Counted from the first letter of the stretch, positions 36,528 to 44,374 are shown. The stretch is 64,000 nt of DNA from Streptomyces sp. SN-593 (GCF_016756395.1 NZ_AP018365.1:3757001-3821000); one strand, 5' to 3'. The notes: generated by a model from the sequence alone, not told the origin. A program made the numbers and translations.

Positions 36528-36677
36528 ATGCTTGACGATCTTCAGCCACGGCATGAATGCGGCCCGAGACGTGCCCGCTCGCGAGCGGCTGCCCGGTTCT
36601 TCCACGACCCGGTTGAAGCCCCGCTGAGCACCGAGGAATCCCGCGGAGACCATCCGCTCCCGCCCTGGGCGGAGTAG
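36528..36677 (+). CDS. 49-residue protein, first gene of replication operon (uncertain)
   Basis: MLDDLQPRHECGPRRARSRA then a charged tail ending PLPPWAE. ATG lies about 12 nt after the -10, so translation may start near the 5' end. No family recognised. Confidence 0.4.
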   Translation: MLDDLQPRHECGPRRARSRAAARFFHDPVEAPLSTEESRGDHPLPPWAE

Positions 36678-36714
36678 CCCCACCACCCCGCCAGCACGAC
36701 CGAGAAGAGACCTG

Positions 36715-36786
36715 ATGAGCAACGAGGTAGCAGCGCCGCAGAGCGCAGCCTCGCTGTGTGACGCGCCCGCTGGGGGGACCCAGTGA
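36715..36786 (+). CDS. 23-residue peptide coupled to initiator (uncertain)
   Basis: ATG with GAGAAGAGA upstream; the stop overlaps the initiator GTG (GTGA at 36783-36786). It may serve to couple initiator translation. Confidence 0.3.
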   Translation: MSNEVAAPQSAASLCDAPAGGTQ

Positions 36787-38231
36787 TGACGAGGCCCGAT
36801 GAGCCGGTCACGGGCGACGAGGTCGGTATCGATGACGAGTGGCCGGCGACGTTCGCTCAGGTTCCCGACTGGATCACGCTGCACCCGGAGTTGAAGGCGC
36901 AGTCGGTGCGCGAGTACGCGTTCCTGATGGCGCACGTGCCGACGGACGGCCGCCGTCGCGTGGCGTTCCCCGGGCAGGCGTCGATCGCCCGCGTGCTCCA
37001 GCTCGGCCGCAGCGACAAGGTGACGCCGTACACCCGGGCCCTGGTGAAGGTCGGCGCGGTGCGGATCGAGGAGATCCCCACGCCGAAGGGCCGCGCGTAC
37101 AGGTACGTCCTGCGCTTCAACCCGCCGCGTGGATACGCCGGTCCGAGGTGCCTCGCGGACTTCTACGGCACCTCGAAGGAGGAGCTGGATTCCCGGTGGG
37201 CCGGGTTCTCGATGGCCACGGCGCCGGTCACTCCGACGGCGGAGGGGTCCCCCCAAAAAGAGGGAGACCCCTCCCCCCAAAAAGAGGGCAACGGGTGTCC
37301 CCAAAAAGAGGGCCCTAAGAAGACCAACAGGAACCAGACCAACTTGAAGAACAAAGACGCTGTGGCTGACGCCGTAGGCAAAAGTGCGGGTGGTTTCGCG
37401 TCTGCGGGCGGGCGCGACGGTGCGGCTGGTGAAACCGGCGAGGCCGAAGGCGGCTCCGCCGCGTCCGGGAAGAATCTCCCCGGTCAGCGCAAGAGGTCAC
37501 CACGGCCCGCGACGACGAAGACCCGGCCCCGCAAGGAGTCGGCGGGCTTCGAGCTGGTGCGCGCGGCGCTCCCCGCCGCTGTCGCTGCTCCTGGAACGAG
37601 GCTGTGGACCGGTCTGCACCGGGCGATCAACGATCTGCTGGACGGCAACCAGGGCGCGGGCATCCCGCGCCGGACGCCCGAGCAGGTCGTGGCCCGGATC
37701 AACCGGCGCTGGTACGGCGAGGACGCCGACGTGCGCTCGGCGCCCGGCTACCGCGGCTGCGACCGCTGCACGGCCGCCGGGTGCACGGCTCCTCGTCGCA
37801 GCCCGGAGAACCCCGAGGGCTGCGACCGGATCAAGAACCGGTGCGCCTGGCTCAAGGACGCGATCCTCGCGCAGGACTGCGCCGACCCCGGGTGCGAGGA
37901 CGGCCAGATCATCGGCGGCGGAGCGTGCCACGCGTGCCAGGAGCGGGCCGAGGAGCGGCGGGAGGCCGCCCGTGCGGTCGCTGCCGCGAGGGCCAAGCTC
38001 CAGGCCGACACGGAGGCGCTGACGGCCGCCCGGCGGCTGGTCGACGAGTGGGCGGCCGCCGAGTCCGCCGAGGAGAACCGGCTCCGCGCGGAGCTGGGCC
38101 GGGCCGGGATGTACGGCGTGATGCTCGACCACCGGATCGGCCAGCACATGGCCGGATGGCGGGACCGGAACCCCCGGCCTGCCGGTCCTCCCGCTGAGGG
38201 CATCGACGAGCCACAGGCGGTGCGCGCGTGA
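36783..38231 (+). CDS. Replication initiator, lambda-O-like, with internal origin
   Basis: 482 residues. Residues about 20-125 form a winged-helix DNA-binding domain (VPDWITLHPELKAQSVREYA, VAFPGQASIARVLQLGRSDK, YRYVLRFNPP) like phage O and RepA-N proteins. Residues about 156-179 are three 8-residue repeats containing PQKEG, encoded by the iterons. A basic linker and a C-terminal domain (about 258-400) with conserved Cys (GCDRCTAAGC, CADPGCEDGQ, CHACQERAEERR) follow. By analogy with lambda, the N-terminus binds the iterons inside its own gene and the C-terminus recruits the host helicase. No helicase loader gene was recognised nearby. Confidence 0.75.
   Translation: MMTRPDEPVTGDEVGIDDEWPATFAQVPDWITLHPELKAQSVREYAFLMAHVPTDGRRRVAFPGQASIARVLQLGRSDKVTPYTRALVKVGAVRIEEIPTPKGRAYRYVLRFNPPRGYAGPRCLADFYGTSKEELDSRWAGFSMATAPVTPTAEGSPQKEGDPSPQKEGNGCPQKEGPKKTNRNQTNLKNKDAVADAVGKSAGGFASAGGRDGAAGETGEAEGGSAASGKNLPGQRKRSPRPATTKTRPRKESAGFELVRAALPAAVAAPGTRLWTGLHRAINDLLDGNQGAGIPRRTPEQVVARINRRWYGEDADVRSAPGYRGCDRCTAAGCTAPRRSPENPEGCDRIKNRCAWLKDAILAQDCADPGCEDGQIIGGGACHACQERAEERREAARAVAAARAKLQADTEALTAARRLVDEWAAAESAEENRLRAELGRAGMYGVMLDHRIGQHMAGWRDRNPRPAGPPAEGIDEPQAVRA
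37247..37312 (+). repeat. Three intragenic iterons, candidate replication origin
   Basis: The core CCCCAAAAAGAGGG starts at 37251, 37275 and 37299, an exact 24-bp period, with TCC or TGT just before. Copy 2 has dyad arms CCCTCC/AGAGGG. An A-rich, low-GC stretch follows directly (37313-37365), standing out in DNA of over 70% GC. Direct repeats next to an AT-rich unwinding region inside an initiator gene is the layout of the lambda origin. Confidence 0.75.
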
Positions 38232-38662
38232 ACCCCGACTACCTGCCGCCGCTCGGCGCGTCCCTGCGGGCCCTGGGGGACTTCGCCGCCCGGCACGAGG
38301 TGAACGACGACACCCTGGCGGCGATCGCCGCCGAGCTCGACACCGCGCGGTCGCTGGTCCGCTCGGCGCAGGGCGAGGTGCGGGCGAACCGCTGCGCGCG
38401 GCACCCCGGCGGCCCGGTCGACCCGACGGCCCGGAACGGGTGCCTGCTGTGCGGCACCCAGCAGCGGCGGCCGGCGAGGCCGGTCCCCGACGACTTCGTG
38501 CCCGGTGAGGTCCTGCGGGTCCTCCAGGAGCACGGCCAGGACGCGGCCACCGAGATGTTCGGGCCGCAGGCGGTGACCCGGGCCGTCGCGCTCGGCGGCC
38601 GTCACCCCTCCACCCAGCAGCAGCGCGGCATCCCCGCCGTGCCGCACGACGAAAGCGAGTGA
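38228..38662 (+). CDS. Hypothetical protein downstream of initiator
   Basis: 144 residues, GTG overlapping the initiator stop. Helical N-terminus (SLRALGDFAARHEVNDDTLA), a single CxxC zinc-like element (NRCARHPGG...NGCLLCGTQ) and a C-terminal helix EVLRVLQEHGQDAATEMFG. Position suggests a replication accessory protein; unproven. Confidence 0.7.
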   Translation: MNPDYLPPLGASLRALGDFAARHEVNDDTLAAIAAELDTARSLVRSAQGEVRANRCARHPGGPVDPTARNGCLLCGTQQRRPARPVPDDFVPGEVLRVLQEHGQDAATEMFGPQAVTRAVALGGRHPSTQQQRGIPAVPHDESE

Positions 38663-39165
38663 CCGTGCCCGTGAAGCAGTTCACCGTCGGCCAGTTGGCC
38701 GACCTGGGTGTCCCGCCCGACCGCCCCGACGATGTCGCCTGGAGCGAGATCGTCCTCGTCGACGAGCACGTGGGCATGAGCAAGTACAGCCAGGAGCGGC
38801 GGTGCGTGTTCCGTGACGACGACGGCCGGACGTGGGCCGTGAAGTACGAGGCGCAGGTCGAAGCCGGTGACTACGAGGTCGGGCCGCCCCCGGACAACCA
38901 CGGCTGGTTCGGCGGCACCGTCGAGGCCGTCGAGGTCGAGCAGCGGCCCGTGATCGTCGCCCGGTGGGAGCCCGTCGGCGACGAGCCCGCCGTCGACCGT
39001 CCGGCGCGCGGCGCGATCGACTCCCTGGCCGCCGTCTGGTTCCAGGAGGCCGGCGCCCGCGAGGACGTCGCCCGGGAGTCCGCCGCCGCGTGGATCATCG
39101 AGCACGCCGACGAGGTCGCCGAGCTGTACGACGCGTACCTGGACTCGGCGGAGGGCGGACAGTGA
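38659..39165 (+). CDS. Hypothetical protein
   Basis: 168 residues. FTVGQLADLGVPPDRPDDVA, RRCVFRDDDGRTWAVKYEAQ, then EVEQRPVIVARWEPV and a C-terminal acidic helix. No family recognised. ATGA/GTGA overlaps on both sides show it belongs to the chain. Confidence 0.7.
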   Translation: MTVPVKQFTVGQLADLGVPPDRPDDVAWSEIVLVDEHVGMSKYSQERRCVFRDDDGRTWAVKYEAQVEAGDYEVGPPPDNHGWFGGTVEAVEVEQRPVIVARWEPVGDEPAVDRPARGAIDSLAAVWFQEAGAREDVARESAAAWIIEHADEVAELYDAYLDSAEGGQ

Positions 39166-39335
39166 GCGCCGTCGGACCGAAGCCGCGCGGCGAGTGCCCC
39201 GTGTGCGGGCTGGACTACCAGCTCACGAAGGACGACGTCCTCGGCCGCCACAACGGCATGACGGCGGCCGGGTTCTCCACCGGCGAGCGCTGCCTCGGCG
39301 TCGGCGAGCCCCCGTTCGTCCCGGAAGGCGCCTGA
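39162..39335 (+). CDS. Small zinc-finger-like protein
   Basis: 57 residues: GECPVCGLDYQLTKDDVLGR, HNGMTAAGFSTGERC. Cys-Cys...His...Cys looks like one zinc knuckle. GTG start overlapping the previous stop, stop overlapping the next start. Confidence 0.65.
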   Translation: MSAVGPKPRGECPVCGLDYQLTKDDVLGRHNGMTAAGFSTGERCLGVGEPPFVPEGA

Positions 39336-39565
39336 TGACCGGCCAGTCCCTGCCGCGCGGCGCGTACACGGCGACGCCGTGCCGCGCGTGCCGGACCCCG
39401 AAGCCGGCCCGTTGGTACCTGTGCGGCGGCTGCTGGGCGGCGCTCCCCGCACCGGCCCGTCGAGCCCTGAACCGCCGCGACGGCCACGCCCTGGCCCGCC
39501 TGCGCGAGCTGCACGCCCACATCGACAGCGAACAGCCCCTGAACGAACTGGAGATCACCCTGTGA
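39335..39565 (+). CDS. Small CxxC protein
   Basis: 76 residues with TPCRACRTPKPARWYLCGGC (two CxxC pairs, likely one zinc ribbon) followed by a helix LPAPARRALNRRDGHALARL. Overlaps both neighbours. Confidence 0.7.
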   Translation: MTGQSLPRGAYTATPCRACRTPKPARWYLCGGCWAALPAPARRALNRRDGHALARLRELHAHIDSEQPLNELEITL

Positions 39566-39765
39566 GCGAGTCCCCCGAGCTGGACGACGAACTCAAGTCG
39601 CAGGCCGTGACGCTGCTCCTCGCGGAGGCCACCACTGCGATCGAGATCAACGCGCTGACCAGGGTCGCGCTGCGGGCCGGGTTCATGTGGCGCTGCTTCC
39701 CCTGCAAGCGCGATCACTACCTGCGGACCGAGAAGTGCGGCTGCGGCGCCGGACGCCCCGCCTGA
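39562..39765 (+). CDS. Small protein with C-terminal Cys motif
   Basis: 67 residues: helical ELKSQAVTLLLAEATTAIEI, then MWRCFPCKRDHYLRTEKCGC. GTG start overlapping the previous stop. Function unknown. Confidence 0.65.
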   Translation: MSESPELDDELKSQAVTLLLAEATTAIEINALTRVALRAGFMWRCFPCKRDHYLRTEKCGCGAGRPA

Positions 39766-39773
39766 CCGTGCCC

Positions 39774-39800
39774 GCCCGCCCCGTCGGAACCGGGGCGGGC
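39774..39800 (+). terminator. GC hairpin
   Basis: 10-bp perfect stem GCCCGCCCCG/CGGGGCGGGC with a 7-nt loop, 9 bp after a stop codon; ends the coupled gene chain. Confidence 0.7.
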
Positions 39801-39835
39801 GGGCCCGGCCCCACCGTACGACCGGAAGGACCCCC

Positions 39836-39979
39836 GTGGACCACTGCGAGGACTGCAACCGCCCGCTCTGCCGGGACTGCGGCACGCACTACTGCTGCGA
39901 GCCCTGCCCGTGCGCCCGCTCCCACAACTGCGCCTGCGAATGCGGCAGTTACGACCGTCGGATGACCTATGCCGACTGA
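39836..39979 (+). CDS. 47-residue, 11-cysteine microprotein
   Basis: 11 of 47 residues are Cys (positions 4, 7, 12, 15, 20, 21, 24, 26, 32, 34, 36), as HCEDCNRPLCRDCGTHYCCE, PCPCA and NCACECG. GTG start with GGAAGG 6 nt upstream. The pattern suits a multi-zinc cluster or metallothionein-like fold. The annotated frame ends inside the next reading frame's alternative start. Confidence 0.65.
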   Translation: MDHCEDCNRPLCRDCGTHYCCEPCPCARSHNCACECGSYDRRMTYAD

Positions 39980-39998
39980 CAGGAAGGACACCGAGCCG

Positions 39999-40460
39999 AT
40001 GCCCGCACCCGACCCCGACGCGATCTTTCAGGCGGTCGCCCTCGGCGTCACCGGCAACCACCAGGACGGCCTGAACCTGATCCAGCCGTTCGTCGACGCC
40101 GGACCCGCCTCGACCTTTGCGCTGCTCTGCGCCCTCGCCGAGACCGCGTCCCACGAGGCCCGCGACTCCCACGCCCCCGGCACGTCGTTCGGGATCGTCG
40201 TGGAGGACCCCGCCGGCCCGGCCGACATCACCGTGCTGCCCCCGGCCGTGCAGTTCGGCGCCCAGTTCATCACCGCATGGGCGAACCGCGACCGGCCCAT
40301 GGCGCGCGCCTTGTTCTGGGCCCTGGCCGAGCCCTCCGACCTCAACGGCACCGACGCCCTCGCTGACGGCATCACCGCGGTGTACGGCATGGCCGTGGCC
40401 GTCGCCGAGCGGGTCGTCATCGAACAGCGCCGCAAACGGGAAGAGCCGGGGCTCCGTTGA
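39999..40460 (+). CDS. Helical hypothetical protein
   Basis: 153 residues from ATG 39999 (AGGAAGGA 10 nt upstream); an ATG at 39969 would add 10 residues. DAIFQAVALGVTGNHQDGLN, FALLCALAETASHEARD, AQFITAWANRDRPMARALFW. The ANRDxxxxxAL helix resembles that in the protein at 34447. Function unknown. Confidence 0.7.
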   Translation: MPAPDPDAIFQAVALGVTGNHQDGLNLIQPFVDAGPASTFALLCALAETASHEARDSHAPGTSFGIVVEDPAGPADITVLPPAVQFGAQFITAWANRDRPMARALFWALAEPSDLNGTDALADGITAVYGMAVAVAERVVIEQRRKREEPGLR

Positions 40461-40684
40461 GCACCCGGATCACCGTCCACTGCAACACGGAGTGGGCCGA
40501 AGGCTCGTGCCCCACCAGCCTCATGACCGACGCCCACACCGTCGCCGAGGCCCGCCAGGCCGCCGTCGAACTCGGCTGGCGCGCTCACCCCGACGGCCGG
40601 GACTTCTGCCCCAGCTGCTCCGGAACTCGCCGGAGCAGCTACACCCCCGTCGTACACCTGCACCCCACAAGGACAACGCCATGA
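40457..40684 (+). CDS. Small CxxC protein
   Basis: 75 residues from a TTG start overlapping the previous stop (TTGA). ITVHCNTEWAEGSCPTSLMT, a helix with AEARQAAVELGW, and DFCPSCSGTRR. Zinc binding likely; function unknown. Confidence 0.65.
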   Translation: MSTRITVHCNTEWAEGSCPTSLMTDAHTVAEARQAAVELGWRAHPDGRDFCPSCSGTRRSSYTPVVHLHPTRTTP

Positions 40685-40860
40685 CCCTCAACACCACCGT
40701 CGAGGCACTGCCGCGGCCTCCCATCGCCGCCGGCCAGGCCCCTGCGGAAGAGGTGCGCTCGATGCTGCCGTACGTGCTCGTCGTGTGCGACCAGGACCGC
40801 GGCGAATCGCCTTTTGGATGGTCAGACCTGGAAAGCAAGGAGACCGAACCCCGTGGCTGA
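40681..40860 (+). CDS. Small hypothetical protein
   Basis: 59 residues, ATGA overlap with the gene before and 8-bp overlap with the HNH gene after. VEALPRPPIAAGQAPAEEVR then SMLPYVLVVCDQDRGESPFG. No family recognised. Confidence 0.5.
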   Translation: MTLNTTVEALPRPPIAAGQAPAEEVRSMLPYVLVVCDQDRGESPFGWSDLESKETEPRG

Positions 40861-41332
40861 GATCCCCGGCCTGAACGAAGAATGCTTCTGGCGTCACGTC
40901 GTTAAGCAGTGCCCCACATCGTGCTGGGAGTGGACGGCACGGCGGTCTGAGGACGGATACGGCCGATACACCTTCACCTCCGAGGGCCAGAAGAAGGACG
41001 TTGGCGCGCACCGCCTGGCCTACGTGCTGTCGATCGGTCCGATCGGCGACGGCCTCACGCTGGACCACCGATGCAGGAACCGAGGGTGCGTAAACCCCGA
41101 CCACCTGGAACCGGTCACCCGGCGGGTGAACGTCCTACGCGGGGACACCTTCGCCAGCCGACAGGCGGCACAGACCCACTGCGCAAGTGGCCACGAGTTC
41201 ACGCCAGAGAACACGTACGTATGGAACAACCATCGCTACTGCCGCACGTGTCGACGCGAAAATCGACGGCGAGCAGATGCCAAGAGGCGGGCGAAGAAGG
41301 CTGCCCTCACCTTGGAAGGGGCCGCCGGGTGA
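40853..41332 (+). CDS. HNH endonuclease 1
   Basis: 159 residues. The beta-beta-alpha metal site is AHRLAYVLSIGPIGDGLTLD then HRCRNRGCVNPDHLEPVT, with the catalytic His in LDH and zinc Cys in CRNRGC. A second Cys/His unit (THCASGHEF...YCRTCRREN) follows, as in free-standing phage HNH nucleases. Lower GC than its neighbours, which hints at separate acquisition. GTG start with AAGGAG 9 nt upstream. It may be a homing or packaging-linked nuclease. Confidence 0.9.
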   Translation: MAEIPGLNEECFWRHVVKQCPTSCWEWTARRSEDGYGRYTFTSEGQKKDVGAHRLAYVLSIGPIGDGLTLDHRCRNRGCVNPDHLEPVTRRVNVLRGDTFASRQAAQTHCASGHEFTPENTYVWNNHRYCRTCRRENRRRADAKRRAKKAALTLEGAAG

Positions 41333-41739
41333 AGCTCCACGAGCCGCCCATCCTCGACACGCACTGGGAGGGCTACGAGCTGGGCGCCGACGCCACCCAC
41401 CGGTACCTGTGGATCTGGCAGGGCTTCAACGCCCGGCTGATCGCCCTCCCGCATGGCGAGGACGGGCACGGGGCGTACGACCACGCATGGTGCTACCCGC
41501 GCGACCCCGACCTGATCGCCGAGCACGTCGCCGCGTGGGATCCGGAAACGCAGGACGAGCCGAACGGCTGGCACAAGCGGCCCACGATGCCCGCCCGGCG
41601 GGCCCCGCGCCGCGAGGAGCAGCCCGAATACAACCGGGACCGCTGCGCCCACGGCTGCTACCTCGATGACGGCTGCCGGACCCTCAACTGCCGCGACCAG
41701 ATCGAACGCGCACGCGGGCGCGGATCGGCACCCTCCTGA
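41329..41739 (+). CDS. Hypothetical protein
   Basis: 136 residues, GTG overlapping the HNH stop. Aromatic-rich: DTHWEGYELGADATHRYLWI, WCYPRDPDLIAEHVAAW; C-terminal CAHGCYLDDGCRTLNC holds four Cys. Function unknown. Confidence 0.65.
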   Translation: MKLHEPPILDTHWEGYELGADATHRYLWIWQGFNARLIALPHGEDGHGAYDHAWCYPRDPDLIAEHVAAWDPETQDEPNGWHKRPTMPARRAPRREEQPEYNRDRCAHGCYLDDGCRTLNCRDQIERARGRGSAPS

Positions 41740-41756
41740 ACCCCCTACCATCCCCC

Positions 41757-41794
41757 GGCACCGCACGAGGTTCAGCGGCTCCTCGTGCGGTGCC
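41757..41794 (+). terminator. Perfect 14-bp terminator hairpin
   Basis: GGCACCGCACGAGG and its exact complement around a 10-nt loop, 18 bp after a stop codon. Confidence 0.88.
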
Positions 41795-41825
41795 CGCCAC
41801 CCGCCGCGCAGCAGAGGACACCCCG

Positions 41826-42392
41826 ATGCCCCAGACCGACCACCCCAGCAACACGGCCACCGTCGAGCACGACACGCTGCCGCCGTTCTCCGGCGAGGAG
41901 ACCGAGTGCGTGAAGTGCTCCCACCTGGACGCGTTCACCCGGTTCCGGCCGGCGTGCCCGCGCGGCCTGTGGGAGTACAACGGCCGCACGGACATGCGCG
42001 GCCCGCTCCCCGAGCGCCTGGAGCGCCAGTGCCAGCGCTGCGACTACCAGTGGGACGAGGCGCTGAACCCGGCCCCGGGCACCCGCGCGGCCACGACGAA
42101 GGACATCGCGTACGCGCTCACCACGGCGGCACGCCGGTGGACCGTGGAGCTCCACCCCGGCCTGAGCGCGCAGATGGCGAGCGAGCTGGTCGAGATGCTG
42201 CACGTCCTGGTCCGCCTCGACCACCCGATGTGGCTGCCCCGCCCCGGCCGCCCGCTCGCCGTCCCGCCGGCCGAGGCCGCCGACCCCGACCCGCAGCTCA
42301 CCGCGGCCGTCCCGGTCCCGCTCAGCGACCGCGCCGACCTCCAGCCCGGCCCGACCGCGTACACCACAGCGACCACGGCGGCCACGGAATGA
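41826..42392 (+). CDS. Hypothetical protein with zinc-ribbon start
   Basis: 188 residues. ECVKCSHLDAFTRFRPACPR and ERQCQRCDYQWDEAL give two CxxC pairs; a helical middle (DIAYALTTAARRWTVELHPG, SAQMASELVEMLHVLVRLD) and a Pro/Ala tail follow. First gene after a terminator, so a promoter should lie in the 30 bp before it, though none is clear. Confidence 0.7.
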   Translation: MPQTDHPSNTATVEHDTLPPFSGEETECVKCSHLDAFTRFRPACPRGLWEYNGRTDMRGPLPERLERQCQRCDYQWDEALNPAPGTRAATTKDIAYALTTAARRWTVELHPGLSAQMASELVEMLHVLVRLDHPMWLPRPGRPLAVPPAEAADPDPQLTAAVPVPLSDRADLQPGPTAYTTATTAATE

Positions 42393-42760
42393 CCGGCGGA
42401 CAGGCCCCGGACAGCCGTCCGGACAAGGTGGGCGGCATCGTCCGGACAGGGCCGGACATCGGAGAGAGGCCCGACTGCGGCCCCCTCCCGACCAGGCCGG
42501 ACACCGTCCGGACACGGACGGACAGCGCCCCGGGCGGCGTCCGGTTCGCGTACACCGCGCGCATCCCCCGGCGACAGCTCGGCGCGGCCGTCGTCGAAGC
42601 CCTCACCCTCCTCGCCGCCGAGATCAGCCCGGACACCGTCCGGACAGCCCCGGACACGGACGCCCCGGACACGTCCGGACGACGGTCCGAGATCCGCGCG
42701 TCGATCGCCGACGCCTTCGACCTCCCCCCGAGCATCCTCCGGAAGGACCCGACACAGTGA
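42389..42760 (+). CDS. Hypothetical protein rich in CCGGACA-encoded repeats
   Basis: 123 residues. PDTVRT recurs twice, with related RPDK, GPDI, APDT and SGRR segments, all written by CCGGACA-type DNA units. Between them lies RFAYTARIPRRQLGAAVVEA, which may be the functional core. The repeats look imposed at DNA level. ATGA overlap with the gene before and GTGA after. Confidence 0.6.
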   Translation: MTGGQAPDSRPDKVGGIVRTGPDIGERPDCGPLPTRPDTVRTRTDSAPGGVRFAYTARIPRRQLGAAVVEALTLLAAEISPDTVRTAPDTDAPDTSGRRSEIRASIADAFDLPPSILRKDPTQ

Positions 42761-43104
42761 CCCCCGAGCAGGCCAGCGCCCGCGCCGCGCTGGTGCTGAT
42801 CCACCGCCTCGTCCGCCGCCACGGCCTGAGCGTCGAGGACGCGGCGACCGCCGTCGCCCAGCGCCGCCGCCGCGAGGACGGCCCGCACACGCACCTCGTC
42901 GTCGCCGAGGCGCACGCCGTCCTCGCCGAGGCGATGGCACCGATCCGCACGTTCATGGAGGCGATGCGCCCCGTGGCCAAAGCGGCAGCGGCAGCGATGG
43001 CCGAACTCGCCCGCGCGCTCCAGCCCGTCGCCCGCCAGGTCGCCGCCGGCCGCGACCGGCCGGCCTGGGCGAGCCCGTACGGGCCGCCGCCGCGCCGCCG
43101 CTGA
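42757..43104 (+). CDS. Helical hypothetical protein
   Basis: 115 residues: RAALVLIHRLVRRHGLSVED, HLVVAEAHAVLAEAMAPI, AAAAMAELARALQPVARQV and a Pro/Arg end. GTG overlapping the previous stop. Function unknown. Confidence 0.65.
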   Translation: MTPEQASARAALVLIHRLVRRHGLSVEDAATAVAQRRRREDGPHTHLVVAEAHAVLAEAMAPIRTFMEAMRPVAKAAAAAMAELARALQPVARQVAAGRDRPAWASPYGPPPRRR

Positions 43105-43128
43105 ACCGCCCGACACCGAAGGACCTCC

Positions 43129-43728
43129 GTGAGCAACGACGACATCAGCGAGGCCCCGCCCAGCTACGCGCCCTGCGCGGCCGTGCGGATCACGCCGTAC
43201 GACGGCGACCACCCCGACCACGACCAGGCGGTCACGTACCGGTTCGGCACGCCGATCACCTTCGTGCACGTCTACCGGACCCGCCACCCGTACCTCGGCA
43301 CGACGGTCAGCCGCGACGAGCAGCAGATGCCCGGCCTGGTCGGCTTCACCGTCCCCGAAGACCACGAGGAAGCCGACACCGCCCTCGCCGTCGCGCAAGG
43401 ACTGTGGCAGCGGCGGGGCACGTACGTCGCCGTCGACCTGTGGTCGCGCAGCCCGCACGGCTACCTGTACGCCCTCGTCCCGTTCTGGAAGCGCCTCGAC
43501 CTCGACGAGCACCCGGGCCTCCCGGAGCGCCCGGAGCACCGCACCGTCGCGCTCGGCGAGAGCTGCCCCGCGCCCCGGCCCGTCCTCTGGCCGCGCTCGG
43601 TCACGGAGCCCGGCCCGTACTCCGTCGAGCCGGGCGTGCAAATGCTCCTGTCGACCGACGTCGACCCGCCGCCGCCCGCCGGCTTCCCCGCACCCACCCG
43701 GACTACCGGACAGCGGACAGCCTCCTGA
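43129..43728 (+). CDS. Hypothetical protein
   Basis: 199 residues with a beta-rich N-terminal half (AAVRITPYDGDHPDHDQAVT, YRFGTPITFVHVYRTRHPYL) and a C-terminal Pro-rich part. No family recognised. The 3' end contains CCGGAC units. Closed by a terminator 25 bp downstream. Confidence 0.65.
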   Translation: MSNDDISEAPPSYAPCAAVRITPYDGDHPDHDQAVTYRFGTPITFVHVYRTRHPYLGTTVSRDEQQMPGLVGFTVPEDHEEADTALAVAQGLWQRRGTYVAVDLWSRSPHGYLYALVPFWKRLDLDEHPGLPERPEHRTVALGESCPAPRPVLWPRSVTEPGPYSVEPGVQMLLSTDVDPPPPAGFPAPTRTTGQRTAS

Positions 43729-43753
43729 CCAGCCCGGACACCGTCCGGGCACC

Positions 43754-43797
43754 GAGAGCGGCCCTCCTCCCCGACACGGGGACGAAGGGCCGCTCTC
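43754..43797 (+). terminator. Terminator hairpin
   Basis: 12-bp perfect arms GAGAGCGGCCCT/AGGGCCGCTCTC with an inner CCCCGACACGGGG stem. Confidence 0.88.
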
Positions 43798-43820
43798 GCG
43801 CGTGGGAGACGCCACGCACG

Positions 43821-43842
43821 CAGTGCCCAGCGCTGGGCACTG
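43821..43842. promoter_or_regulatory. Perfect 22-bp palindrome, candidate operator
   Basis: CAGTGCCCAGC followed directly by its complement, with no loop. It lies between a terminator and the gene at 43893, the place for an operator. The absence of a loop argues against an RNA terminator. Confidence 0.6.
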
Positions 43843-43892
43843 CCGCCGCACCACCGCGGCCACCCTGGAGATCCACCGAGAAGGAGCCCACC

Positions 43893-44369
43893 GTGAACAC
43901 GCACCACCAGCCCGCCGCCGTCCAGGCCGCCGTCGCGTACGCGGCCCTCACCGCGGCCCACGAGGTCGGCGACTACATCGTCCAGCGCGACGCCGACGCC
44001 AAGGCGAAGGGCAAGCACGGCCCGGCCGGCGCCGCCGCCTGCGCCCGCCACGTCGCCTCGTACACGGCCACGCAGGGCCTCGCGCTCTACGCCGCCGACC
44101 GGTACCTCCGGCTCGGCCTGGACTGGCGCCGCGCCGGGGCCGCGCTCCTCGTGTCCGCCGTCACGCACTACGTCGCGGACCGCTGCGCCGGCCACTGGCC
44201 CGACGACAGCAAGGACGCACCGCTCCTCGTCCGCGCCGCACACGCGGCCGGGAAGACGAAGTGGCTCCAGGGCGACCCGGCGGCCGGCCCGCTGATCGAC
44301 CAGGCATGGCACAAGGGCTGCATCGCGGTCGCCGCCGCCGTCGCGGCCGGACGCCGGACACGCACCTGA
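43893..44369 (+). CDS. DUF3307-like protein
   Basis: 158 residues. ALTAAHEVGDYIVQRDADAK and LLVSAVTHYVADRCAGHWPD resemble the HxxxDxxxQ and H-Y-D blocks of DUF3307 proteins. Helical, partly hydrophobic (GAALLVSAVTHYV). GTG with AAGGAG upstream. Function unknown. Confidence 0.6.
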   Translation: MNTHHQPAAVQAAVAYAALTAAHEVGDYIVQRDADAKAKGKHGPAGAAACARHVASYTATQGLALYAADRYLRLGLDWRRAGAALLVSAVTHYVADRCAGHWPDDSKDAPLLVRAAHAAGKTKWLQGDPAAGPLIDQAWHKGCIAVAAAVAAGRRTRT

Positions 44370-44374
44370 CCAGC

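Noticed and set aside
37247..37312. CRISPR-like array
   Set aside because: Only three short units with 24-bp period inside a coding gene; spacers are far too short and no cas genes are present.
40853..41332. HNH gene as part of a group I/II intron or intein
   Set aside because: The gene is in phase with the coupled chain and no interrupted host gene or intron structure was seen.
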